From NCBI GenBank assembly GCA_014529385.2, contig CM043942.1:30716969-30780968 (forward strand): 64,000 nucleotides of DNA, in the 5' to 3' direction. Under the pieces are notes generated by a model. That model saw nothing but the letters and a program-made list of their open reading frames with translations. It did no database searches and was not told the origin of the DNA. The DNA comes from Adiantum capillus-veneris (Eukaryota; Streptophyta; Polypodiopsida; Polypodiales; Pteridaceae). Of this stretch, positions 33,993 to 44,729 are shown piece after piece. Both the position numbers and the translations under genes were made by a program. The first letter of the stretch is position 1. Each line of letters starts with the position of its first letter.

Positions 33993-35586
33993 TGTAACAT
34001 TTAATGGCCTAGAATCTTATGTGTAGCGGAAATTAGCATGAACATAGTGGGCATTTCATTAGAATAGATTCCTAATGAGAATTACAAGAGTGCTTGGGTG
34101 GAGAGAGAGCAACAAAAAGCATAACACCTAGTTAGATAGCATCGACAATACTTTCAAAAGAGAGAGCAATTAAGCTATTGACAACAGTTGAGGACCGGAT
34201 TTGCATGGAGCCGGTCCCCCCTCCAAAAGGCTTTGTATTATGGTTTCTCCCATCAAGAGAGACATTGTACAATACAATTCTTTGTGTTCCTTCAAGACTA
34301 GCTAGTGCAATGAAGATGGAAGCTTCATACACCAAGCAAAACACTTAATCAAACACAACTTGAATTATCCCCGTTCTCAGACCCAAGACCTCACACACCT
34401 TCGAAGATGGTGAGAGCTAGCAGGGTATGAGAGTAGATTGAGAGGAAAAAGAAGTATCTTACGAGAAAGATGTACATCTCCTCACATAATCACTCATATT
34501 AGCATAGCTTAGCTTAGTAATTAGCTTGGTAGAGAAGATGAGCATGCATTGAAGCTTGGCTCTTGGTTGGATTTGCATCCACATGCCAAGAGAGTGTTGA
34601 TGTAGGCTTCTATCTCACAAGCTTGGAGTAGGTGATGAGCTCTCCATTAAAGCTTGGGAGGAGATAGAGTATTTTCCCTTCACACATGGTCAAGTGTGAG
34701 AGTGTGTGTGTCAATGCCAAGCAAAAATCAGCCCCCCCTCTCTCTTGGGCGAGCCCTAGCTGCTAATTAGATCTGGCTTTTGCCTCATTGGACCTCCCCT
34801 GGTCAAGCCAATAGGAATTAAGCAGCATAAGTGATAGCCTTCTGACATGTGTCCCCCTTTCCCCTTTTGTGAGAGCTTTAGGTAATTAAATAATTAAACT
34901 AAACTCTCATTGGACCCCTTTGCCTCCTGGCCAATAGGAATCAGGCAAGCCATGGGGCTCCTGAATGCTCATTGGACCCCTTGGCAGACTGCCCAATAGT
35001 CTTTTAGGAGACTTAATTCTCATTGGTTTCTTTTATTAAATGTTTTTAAATTAATTAAACTAGATTTACTCTAGCTTAATTCTCATTGGTCCACTTCAAG
35101 GGTCTTCCAATAGGAACTGGGCACACCTTGTGGGCATCTGGCCTAGGGAGCTGACATGTGTCCCTCATTCCCTTTGTGTAAAGGGAGCCTGTGTGTGTGT
35201 GTGTGTGGCTTTCTCTCTCATCCCCTAGCTTTGGGGCTCGCCCCCTCCCATGTAGGGATGTGCAAAGACTTTTAGGGCTCACACAAAGCATCCAATTTTC
35301 CCTAGGGTTGACCTTTGGACACAACCTTTGAATTTTGGAACCTTAGCATTTTGGAAGTCTTAATGGGCTGAACCTTAGGGTCTTTTTGGCCCATTGTTTC
35401 ACATGGCTCTTTTGCAGATGGCCCCCCCTTTGGATCCCTATTTTCCCTCCTTTGGATCCCTACTGTGGCCGGTCTGCTAGCTTAACCAATATTCTAGCTT
35501 TTTCTCCCTTGGCACTTCCCCACATTAAATGATCAGTTTAATATGAGAAAATCATTTAGGAGAATTAGATATTGATTATTATGACA
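33993..35586 (-). mobile_element. 5' LTR of the chromovirus (1594 bp)
   Basis: Almost identical to the 3' LTR. Differences seen are single-base changes, for example in the AGCTAGCAGGG, CCTCCCCTGG, GTAATTAAAT, CTTGGCAGAC and GTCTTTTAGG contexts, plus two extra GT units. As the 5' LTR it should drive transcription on the minus strand. The CCAAT-type pairs are conserved. Confidence 0.96.
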
Positions 35587-35700
35587 CTAGCTAACATACA
35601 TACTATGCTAACTAGCATAAATAGCATGTATGTTGTCTAGCATAAACTATTGAATGTATGCTAACTGATATAACAGTCTAAACTGATTAGCTTACCACGC
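35587..35700. repeat. Satellite continuation beyond the chromovirus
   Basis: The palindromic unit resumes (ACTATGCTAACTAGCATA and ATGTATGCTAACTGATA), confirming that the chromovirus split one array. Confidence 0.85.
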
Positions 35701-37215
35701 ATTGGTGTCAGATGGCCTTGCCCCATGAGCTTGCTACACCAGTCTATTGGTAGCCTCTGATGGCAGACAAAAACTATACATTCCGTCCGCAAGGAGCACA
35801 TAGTAGCAAAGCAAAAAAGGTGGTAGTGGTGCTAGTAGGGCATCTTCACCATGGCAGTGATTTCATGTACCTGGGTCTAAGCATATATTGGTGGTACCAC
35901 TATTTCACTTTTTGGGGTACCACCTAGAGAGTACTTTGGAAAGGAATTTGTGATAAATCCAAAAAAGAAAAGGGGAATTTTAAAATGTTAATGGCCTTAG
36001 TAGTTGGAAGGGGCCATTTATTGTAGGGAGGGGTAGCTCAATCATCATGTCAAGGTATGTGTGATGTGAATTGTCATAGGACGACGTCGACGTCAACTTT
36101 TGACAGATTCTTCCCGCGTGCCGGGTGATCTCCCTAAGAGTTGAAGCCATCATTATTGTACATTTCGTGTTGATTTCCCTTTTCCCCCTTCTCTTCTCTC
36201 TTGTGTGCGTGTGTTTTCGGGCATGTATCGGCAGTTGTGCCCCCCCCCCCCCCCCCCCCCCGATGATCGATGGTGCACAAAGGGATTGAGAGAGGTTGTG
36301 TGTGTGGTGAAGGCAGTGAATCGTGTTGTACCAGATGATTGGGCTTTGTTTGTGTTGTCGCATCAAGTGTGTGCGTACGATTGTGTGCAAACGGTGTTTT
36401 TCCTGTGAGGTTGTTTAAGTTTTGAAGGTGAACTCTAGTGGTTAGGGGTGCTATGTATATCCTAGGCTATAGAGAGGTGTGTTGAATGTGTCTACCTTGC
36501 ATGGATCCATGTCATAGAAAAGGTGGTTGGCTTCCTTTGTGCTTGGGTCTTTGGCCACATTACAGATCTCCTTTGGCATGAGTTGTAGTTCTATTGCCTA
36601 ATTGTATGCACTTCTCAACTTACCATGGAGAATGGCCACATGGTGCTCTTTGAGCTGACTTTTAGCCTTCTTGGCCACTTTGATCCCACAATAAAACAAG
36701 TTCATTAGTAGTTTAGGAACTTACCCCTTATGTCTCACCTAAGATTGTGCATTGTGGAATCCGTTAGAAGCTTGCAAAAGTGCATAGAAAAAGGCATGCA
36801 AGAGCTCTCTCCAAGGTGACAAGGAAAAATGAGACTAATTTTGGCCTACCTATTACTACATACATACCTAGACTCCTCATACCAAATTCACTTATACCTC
36901 TTGATTAGTCCTACTACATCACAAAACACTTCAAAAACCTTGTCACTTGGACTCTGTCTGCTTAGTTTCCAAAAATTTTGTAGAATTGGGCTGCGTGGGC
37001 TTAATTTGGGCTTTTTGTCATTGTCGTCAAAATTGAACAAGATTTGACATAATTGTGAATCCCATCTTTTTTATCACCATCGTACTTTGTGTTCCTCCAT
37101 CTGAGATTTTTTGTTATGTGTCTATTATTTTTTCCCTTTTTATTAGAGAAATCAAAATAAGATTGCAAATCCAAATCAAAAGTAGAAATTCAAGCCATTA
37201 ATTATCAACACCAAC
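35701..37215. other. Intergenic, includes a 22-base poly-C tract
   Basis: No gene is recognised. A run of 22 C bases occurs at 36240-36261. Frames across it encode proline or glycine runs and are artefacts. Confidence 0.5.
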
Positions 37216-38553
37216 TTAACACTAGGTTGGTAATGGGACACTTTTATGTCCTGGGACACTTTTATGTCCTGTTAAGTGACCATTTTCCTTGAATTATGTC
37301 AAGAGTTTGAAAATGGATTTTGAGGTGCTATCTGTCTAGAAAGTTGTCTCATGAGCTAAAAAAAACTCGACATTTTTTTGGAATATCAATTTCATCTTTA
37401 ACCTTGTCCTTGCACAACATTTCACAACCTAAACTGTGTGAAAAAACGGGTCCAGCTTTTGACTTTTTTTAACTTTTTGCAACTATACCACTCTAGAATT
37501 CATGTTTGTGAGGTCTATAATGCTAGAGAACTATATTTAGTAGTCCTCAACATGTCCTAATGCTTCTAGGGAGAAATAAATGTTAAAGTTGTAAGTTATG
37601 ACCAAATTACAAAAATTGTCAAATCCTCTTTTTTAGCCAATTTTAGCTCTTCTATGGTGGCCTTCATGATATCCAAATGCAGTTTTGATTTTCTATTTCA
37701 CATATTGTAACATAAAGCTAATGTTCCTTGAGTTTTGGGGCACCTAATACCCTATTTTGCATAGTAGACAACGATGGTTGATTTTTTCAATTATAGAAGA
37801 AAACAAAACATTCTAGTATATCAAGTATAGCTTTTTCAATATTGTTAGTTTCTTGTGACAACTACATGCATTTTGAAGGTAGTAACCATATCTAGTCATA
37901 AGGATCAAATTTGGCTAGATATTGAATAGTTTTTATGGGATTCTACAACTCATAATGTTGAACCCAGTTTTTTCATGTTTGCTATATTTAGCACTTCATC
38001 TTTGTCCCCAAGATTACCCTTGGTAAGAGATGTGTTATTCTTTTGACATGATCCATGGCTTCTTATGAACCTAAAGGACAATAGGGAACTAAGAAAACAT
38101 GCTTATATTATTTGTGTTCAGCGTGGCTATATAAACTTTGATGATAGGTTTGCAGAATGGTAAAAATTCAACTTTTTTGTACCTATTTCTTTTGGCAAAA
38201 CAAAAAATAGTGAGTGAGAAGCAATCATATGTTCTGATCACCAACCCATTGGAGTTAACTAGGGAATTTATCTCAAGTCCTACAAAAATCCCTAATCTTA
38301 TTTTTATGAAACAAAACGTAAGAAATGACTGTTTTAATGAAAATGTATTGGTCCATCAACTTTGGAGGCTTGGTGTGACCAAAAGATGAGAAATTTTACA
38401 AGTTTCTTATTTTTTCCATGTGTACTAGGCCTTGAACTATAACCTCATGAAAGGATTTTACAAAATGAGTGGATCTACTATGGTTTTGGAGGTTTTTTTC
38501 AAAACCTTGAAAGGACACTTTTATGTCCTGTTAGGTTACCAACCTAGTGTTAA
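37216..38553. mobile_element. 1330-bp inverted-repeat DNA element flanked by TTAA
   Basis: The left end CACTAGGTTGGTAA (37220) and the right end TTACCAACCTAGTG (to 38549) are exact inverted repeats, flanked on both sides by TTAA (37216-37219 and 38550-38553). Just inside both ends lies GGACACTTTTATGTCC, itself a GGACA/TGTCC inverted repeat; the left end has it twice in tandem. No transposase frame is present, so it is non-autonomous. A 4-bp TTAA duplication suggests a piggyBac or Kolobok-type transposase. The CACTA tip and subterminal repeats would instead suggest the CACTA group, but no 3-bp direct duplication is seen. Confidence 0.75.
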
Positions 38554-38668
38554 CTACCACACTTGGCCGTATTCTTGTGGGTTGCTCCCTTTTGTTTGCT
38601 TTGTTGACCAAAAACACACAAAATAGAAAAAATTTACAAATTGCTTTAACTTTTTTTATTATATTTAC

Positions 38669-38836
38669 ACACTATATGCACACACCTAAGGGCTATTATA
38701 TTATGTTTTTTCCCCATCTCTAGACTTAAAAGGGCATACACACTATATATTTACACTATATACACACGCCTAGGGACTATTATATTGTATTTTTTCCTCG
38801 TCTCTGGACTTAAAAGGATTTTGCAAAAACATCACA
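38669..38836. repeat. 84-bp tandem duplication
   Basis: The blocks ACACTATAT(G/A)CACAC and GGACTTAAAAGG-type recur 84 bases apart with about ten differences. It lies just outside the TTAA-flanked element, in AT-rich DNA. Confidence 0.9.
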
Positions 38837-40160
38837 CGTTAACATATAAACACTTGGCCAACTAGGTAGTGTTGTGCATGGGTGAAAAAATTGTGCATGC
38901 ATAGCCCGGTTTTTCTCTATCATGCTAATGATGTCAATGCAGCTTAAAACCCTATGATGTGCAAGAGGAGGGTCTTGAGCGGAGTGCTTAAGGTTTTTTA
39001 TGTCGATTTTTCTTGCATGTTGTTTTTCATGTAGTTTGTTTCTTTATGGGTGCCAAATGTTGCACGAATGAATCACACCACCCATAAAGTGCATGCAACA
39101 CAACCTAGATCAACATAATGTCAATCGAGGACACAGATGACACGAAAGGCACACGAAGGAAATCTCTTTAGCTTGTCAAGCTGAGACCATCCTACACATA
39201 TGACACTATGGAAGGCCAACTAAACCACAACCTAGAATCTCACTGCTCTCAACTACACCACCTACCCACATACACACAAACGGAAGGAAACTCATCAAAT
39301 TGTGCCAGAATCGTACAAAACTTAAGGAACACCATCCCCTCACTAGGATACACCTATCCCTAAGCCTCTACACTCAAACCTTAGCTCTAAACCCATCTAC
39401 AAAAAATGCATATAAAGACAGAGCCGTATTTTGGAAGTGCCTGGAACTAAAATCTATGAGTACCTTATGTCTGTAGCTTATGTCGCCACGATTCTAATGA
39501 CTACTTGCAAGCAGAAAATAGACATTGTTTGATATACTTACGGTCACAAGTAGCTTGTAGATGCTCGAGCGTGTATGCTCCGTTCTGCGAGGAATGCTTG
39601 GCATTGTCACGTAGCTCTTACTGAGACTAGCGCGATGGTGCAGCCGAATCTCCAATGTGATGAATGAGCAGGGAGTAGCGCCGGGATGAAGCTCATGCTC
39701 TCTCTCTTCCTCTCTCACACACAGTCGATGGCAACTTAAAACTTGATTATGATTAAAGGTGTTTTTACAAAATGACCTAGGTACCTTATATACTAGGGTT
39801 ACCTTAGGTTAACCAAAAATAGAGTTTGAGGGGTCAAATGGCTTTGTATTTATAATCTGGAAGTGCCATTGCACCCCGGCTTCTGCAACTAGACTAGCTA
39901 CTTATTACAAATGATGTTCATGAAGATAATCCTCACCATTCCATAACTCTCAGAAAATAAGGCTTTGTTGAGTTATGTCGTGATGTTGACCCAGCCGTCA
40001 ACAGCTGCGCACCGCCACATCATCCCACTCCACCTCTGCTCCACACACTGAACCCGATGCCACTGTCTCGTCCTGCGCATGCTCTCACGGGAACGTCCCT
40101 CTCTGCTTTGACGTCGCGGCTCGAGCGCAACAGGAGACCCACTCTACCTCCCTCATCACG
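38837..40160. other. Intergenic, nothing recognised
   Basis: No domain, repeat end or RNA gene was identified. The open frame on the minus strand at 39494-39718 has no recognisable features. Confidence 0.4.
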
Positions 40161-40164
40161 CCTG

Positions 40165-40760
40165 CTATAAATTTAAATATTTTTATTTTCAAATTTTATT
40201 TTTATCTTTTTTAAGAATTTTTATTTAATTAAATAAAAAAAGGCATCATGTAAAAAATCACACAAAAAATTAGAAAATTTTATTAAAAATAAGAAAAAAT
40301 CCAAAAAACATAATAATAATAACAAAAAGTCAAAATTCCATTTAAAAGTCAAATAAGGTTTTTAAAAATCACAAAAAATAAAAATTCAACCAAAATTCAT
40401 TAAAAATTAATCCCCAAAACAATAAAAAATAAATAAATCACAAAAATTTATTTTAAAAAATAAAACTCTAAAAAAATCATAAAAAGTACACAACATAATA
40501 AATAGAAAGAAAAGGGGAGGAGTCAAAAAAGAAAAAAAGCCTCCAAAAATTCACATTGCAAGCAAAGAGTCAACGAGAAAATCACAAGACGAGAAAACAA
40601 GAAAAAGCAAGCCAATCGAATAAGAAAAGCCATAAGAAACAAAAAAGGCGAGAAAAGACCAAAGCGAGTCGTGAGCCGCTGAAATTTCAAAAATTGGTCG
40701 AAAAAATAATAGAAACGAAATCGAGCGGAATTTAAAAAAAATTGAATTTGCCTCAAGAGT
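40165..40760 (+). other. Strongly A-biased leader-like stretch
   Basis: The plus strand is very A-rich with few T-rich counterparts (many AAAAATC, AAAAATAAA runs to about 40560, then purine-rich GAGAAAA repeats). Such strand asymmetry is typical of the untranslated leader of an RNA-based element. It precedes a gag-like relic in the same orientation. Confidence 0.4.
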
Positions 40761-41329
40761 CGTTCGATTAGGGTGCGTTCACACGAAAACTCAATTTAAA
40801 ATTGAATTTCAAGTAAAATTTGGTCGTCAAGGCAAAGTTCACACGTGCAAATCAGGGCTAAGAATAGCAAATTTTGCTGAAAATTGGTTGAATCCAAGTT
40901 GTAAAACTCACCAAAATTCTAATTTGATATAGAATCAGGGAAAGCCCTTAGAAATGGGGATTAAATCATTTTAGTCAAGAACATCAGTGTTCTAGCCCAA
41001 TTTTGGTAAGTGTTTCTGCAATTCAGTCAAGAAGCTGGAAGTGATCATGTTGGCCACAAATGGGCAAATGCAAGTACTTGCAATGCAAATTGAGCTTCTA
41101 GTTGGACGACCAGGGACACAATTCACATTGGATTGCAGATTAGGCTATTTAGAGCCCAAATTTTCATCATTTCAAAGATTACAGTTGAGTCTAATATATT
41201 CAAGCTAGAAATAATCAACTCTTTTGACTTTAAAGCGCTGTCGACTGCCAAAATAGCTTTGGCAAAAGCAGTCTTGTCAATTGAAGCAAGAGAAATTTGG
41301 CAGTGCAACATCAAAAACTACTAAAGGAC

Positions 41330-43935
41330 ATCTTTACCCATTAAGCACAACATGGATTCAAGTCGAGCCGAGAGTTCAAGTACAGTAGAGCTAGCCAATA
41401 GCAGTGGCAATAGAGGCACAAGTGCAACAGAGCAGATTTTACAGCTCTATGGCTACAATGGAGATAAAGTACTATATAAGGGTTCAGAAGGCCATAGGTA
41501 CCTAATGAGCAATAAAAGCAACACATGAGCAAGGATCCTATTGAGCAAGGTGAAGCTAGATCCAGAGAACTCCCAGATGTTTACAGACTATAATGGAGCC
41601 AGGTATTGCAAGCTCAAAGATGAAGTACATATAGAAGTGTAGAAAATAGATCCAAAAACTTATTCAGACATTTGCACAAGCCAACAAACCATCCAATTGG
41701 TGCATATGCAATCCGGATCATTGTATATGTATTATAGTGGTCAGATCTACAATCAAGAGCCAAAAATGGAAGATCCAAGAGATCAACCAATAGAAGCCTG
41801 CCTAATACTGACAACTTGGCAGACACAAAAGCAAAAACTCCTCAGCAAGAGCTTGAGATGGAAGAACCATCTGAAATACCACCCATCATGGTGTATTGCT
41901 CAGATTGTGGAAGAAAAGGTGGAAATTTTTCAAAGGATTTTCCAAGAAACCCAGCCAACAAGGACATGGCCATTGCAAAGCAAAGCATGGAGCAAGCTAG
42001 AAATGAATATCCCGATGTAAATGCATCTAACTCGTCATTTTTAGTGCAATCAGAAGTTTATGCATTACCATTAGAAGCCTCAGTAAAAGCACTGCAAGTT
42101 CAAAATCAGCATAAATATGCACAGGCACCTGAAAAGCTTAAAATTGATCCTTTGAACAACAAGTTCTTCCGTGAATTTTGGTCAAAGTGTCCAGTTATCA
42201 CGGAAGGTTGAAAAGATTGTTAGGTCTGCAAATGATTTTGCATCCACTCCCACAAGTGTGCAATCATTCACAAGTCTAAGGGACACATCAAAACAAATTT
42301 TATTAGAATTGTATGGCAGACATAATTCATATGCACACTATGTAGACCAAGAAGGGCAAAGGTACAAAAAGGATCAACGAGTGTTTTAACGGCCCACATA
42401 CCAGCTCATAGAATTGTGCCTAGTGATAGATTAGGAAGGATGGTTCATTTCAAAAGAAAGAATCTATTATAGACCACCTCTCTAGAGCTAAATGACATTA
42501 CATGAATGAACCCAGAAATATGTTTAGAGACAAACTTTCCTCCATCAAAAATCAAGCTTCGACGTTTTGACCAAACAAGCATATACTTTGACCAAAACAA
42601 TTGTAGATACAGACAAGAGTCTAAAATCAATGATGCCTTGGGTCCTGAAACCACAGAAGCTCATATCATAGGAGACCCATGAGATAGACAATATCGGGGC
42701 GAAGATAGTGCTATCTATAGCTTGACTTGGGGAATCATATGTCATGTTTGACGGAGGTACACAGGAAACTATGCAGAAGGTTTACAGATGCCAAACACAG
42801 ATAATGCTACACACAATATGCCTTCACAATCCCAAAAGGTGAGATCAAATTAGAGCCAAACAGTCTTGTGACTAGCTCATAAACAAAGTCATAGTGATTA
42901 CCCAAGGAAGGGGGGAGCTGTAAATTCATCAAAATCAGCTCATGTACCAAGAAATGCGACATCAATTAGAAGACATAGAAATTCTAGCCAACAGACCCCT
43001 TCAAAGAAAAAACCATTGAAAGATCATATGGTTGTTGGATGTTACCGATTGTCCCAAATTCCATCAGAATCTGATGACAAATTCTTCTATGAAGATCATC
43101 AAGGACAAAAGATTCGGCTAATCTCCAGAAGTCAGAGTCAAAAGTCAAGAAACCCAATACTGTTCAAGCAGTTACACGTGACCAAGCTCACATATGTCTA
43201 TCGAGATGCAAATGACAATGAATATGAGCAGGTTCATGACCTTGTAAAACCCCTACAAATGGTAAGATTGAAGTCAAAGATTATATGAAGATGGTGCAAG
43301 ACCTCAAGCTGCCAGAACAGGTGACAAAAAATTCAAATTCAGCAGAATTTAAAGCTCAAAAAGCTACACCAAAGGTCACCACCAAAATCTCCTTCAAAGA
43401 GACAAATTATACCAGAAAGTATAGTGGATTGTCTAAGATCAAAGGTTACTCAGATGCAGGTAGACAATGATCAACAATTGCAAGCAAAAGGTGCAGTATC
43501 ACAGCAAAACAAGCCAACGTTGACTGAAGTGAATGGTCAAAGCAAAGACGATGCAAAAAAAGTTCTAGACAAAACCATAGCAAAGCTAGTCAATTCAGAC
43601 ATAAATCTTGACAAGATCAGGTGCCAACATTACTGTGAACACGAAGAAAAGCTGTCAAGTGAAGTAAAGAAATATTTTTAGCTAGACAAGAACCTCATGT
43701 CTTTTTGCATTTGGAAAAAATATGGCCAACCACATCTAGAAGATGCTCCTGAATTCATTAGCATATCTGTAAAACAAACAAGCAAAATGTTGGGAAATCA
43801 TTTTCACCACCATTCAAATAGGTTCACGATCATCATAGCCCAATTCCATGTGATCATAGCAAAAGATCTAACAGATAACATCACAGTGGGAATGCCGCTG
43901 GCCCAAAAGATCCTCGAGATACGGAGTTCAACAAA
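41330..43935 (+). pseudogene. Second Tat-like gag-related coding relic
   Basis: One frame runs from about 41390 to 41810 with only single stop interruptions. It then shifts into a frame containing YCSDCGRKGG, then PRNPANKD (near 41895), closely similar to the second zinc-knuckle-like motif of the element at 22.6 kb. The His and last Cys are lost here. A recurring aromatic-x-D/E-x-x-G-x-x-Y motif appears several times (for example FTDYNGARY near 41580, HYVDQEGQRY near 42340, YEDHQGQKI near 43090). No pol domain is seen. The mix of stops and shifts shows decay. Confidence 0.5.
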
Positions 43936-43940
43936 GATTC

Positions 43941-44330
43941 TGTCATAAAATCTAATATCTAACCCACCCAAATGATTTTCTCATATTAAACTGATCATTC
44001 AATGTGGGAGAATAAACGAGAACAAGGGTTAGAATATAGACATGTGCTTATGGATCCGTCTCAACACGGGGCCAAGGCTAAAGAGATCCAAATGAGAGAT
44101 GGTATGTTAAAGAGCAATGCTACCAAATGGAGCTTAAAGAACTTAGGTTTAGCTTCATTAAAGACCTCCAAAATTTAGTGTTAAAAAGTCCTTTGACCTT
44201 AGGCAAGCTAGGGCTGACCTTGACGGAGGTGCTTGTCGTGCTTGCTAACTAAGGTGCTTAAGGTTTTTGTGGGAACCTTTCCCAAGCTTGAGGTGCTTCT
44301 CATGCTTAAATAAATAAGGTGCTTTAACTA
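43941..44330 (+). mobile_element. LTR fragment of chromovirus type, opposite orientation
   Basis: It begins TGTCATAAAATCTAATATC and continues as the reverse complement of the LTR end at 63386: GATTTTCTCATATTAAAC, a GAACAAGGGTTAGAATATAGA block, CAACACGGGGCCAA, AGACCTCCAAA and GTTAAAAGTCC-like blocks. Similarity fades after about 44330, so the fragment is truncated. It shows that the LTR family also inserted in the plus orientation. Confidence 0.75.
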
Positions 44331-44729
44331 ATTAGTGGTTAATCCCGCTCTAATCTTGTGTGATTGTCCTCTATTCTTTGTGTGTACATGTAGGTTTGAT
44401 TGGAGTGTGAATGCTCAATGGATCTATGTATGTGCGCTTGTGATTAGTGTGTTGCATGATAGGATTAGTGATGTGTCTGTCTTTGCAATTGTTAGTGTAT
44501 GTGATTGGGTTGCTTTGAGGTGAAGAGAAGTGGATGTGGAGATTGCCAGTCTTTATTGCTTAGCTCCTCCATAGGCCGAGAAGCCCACTTCATAGAGTTG
44601 ACATTTGTGTTGCCATGATTAGCTCAGTAATTGATGAGTGTTTCCATGCCCTTTTTGGGTAGCTCATCCCTCTGGATTGACAAATATTGTTGGTCATTGG
44701 AGCTCTAGTACCCCCAACATGACTTTAAT

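Larger units (their letters stand above)
26675..35591 (-). mobile_element. Complete Ty3/gypsy chromovirus
   Basis: The element spans 26680-35586 (8907 bp) on the minus strand. A 5-bp direct duplication CTAGC (26675-26679 and 35587-35591) flanks it. It has two LTRs beginning TG and ending CA, a primer site next to the high-coordinate (5') LTR, a purine-rich tract next to the low-coordinate (3') LTR and one unbroken gag-pol frame. The LTRs differ by about five substitutions and one 4-bp GT-repeat indel in about 1590 bp, by my reading. That is about 0.3 percent, so the insertion is very recent and the element may still be competent. It inserted inside the palindromic satellite. Confidence 0.97.
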
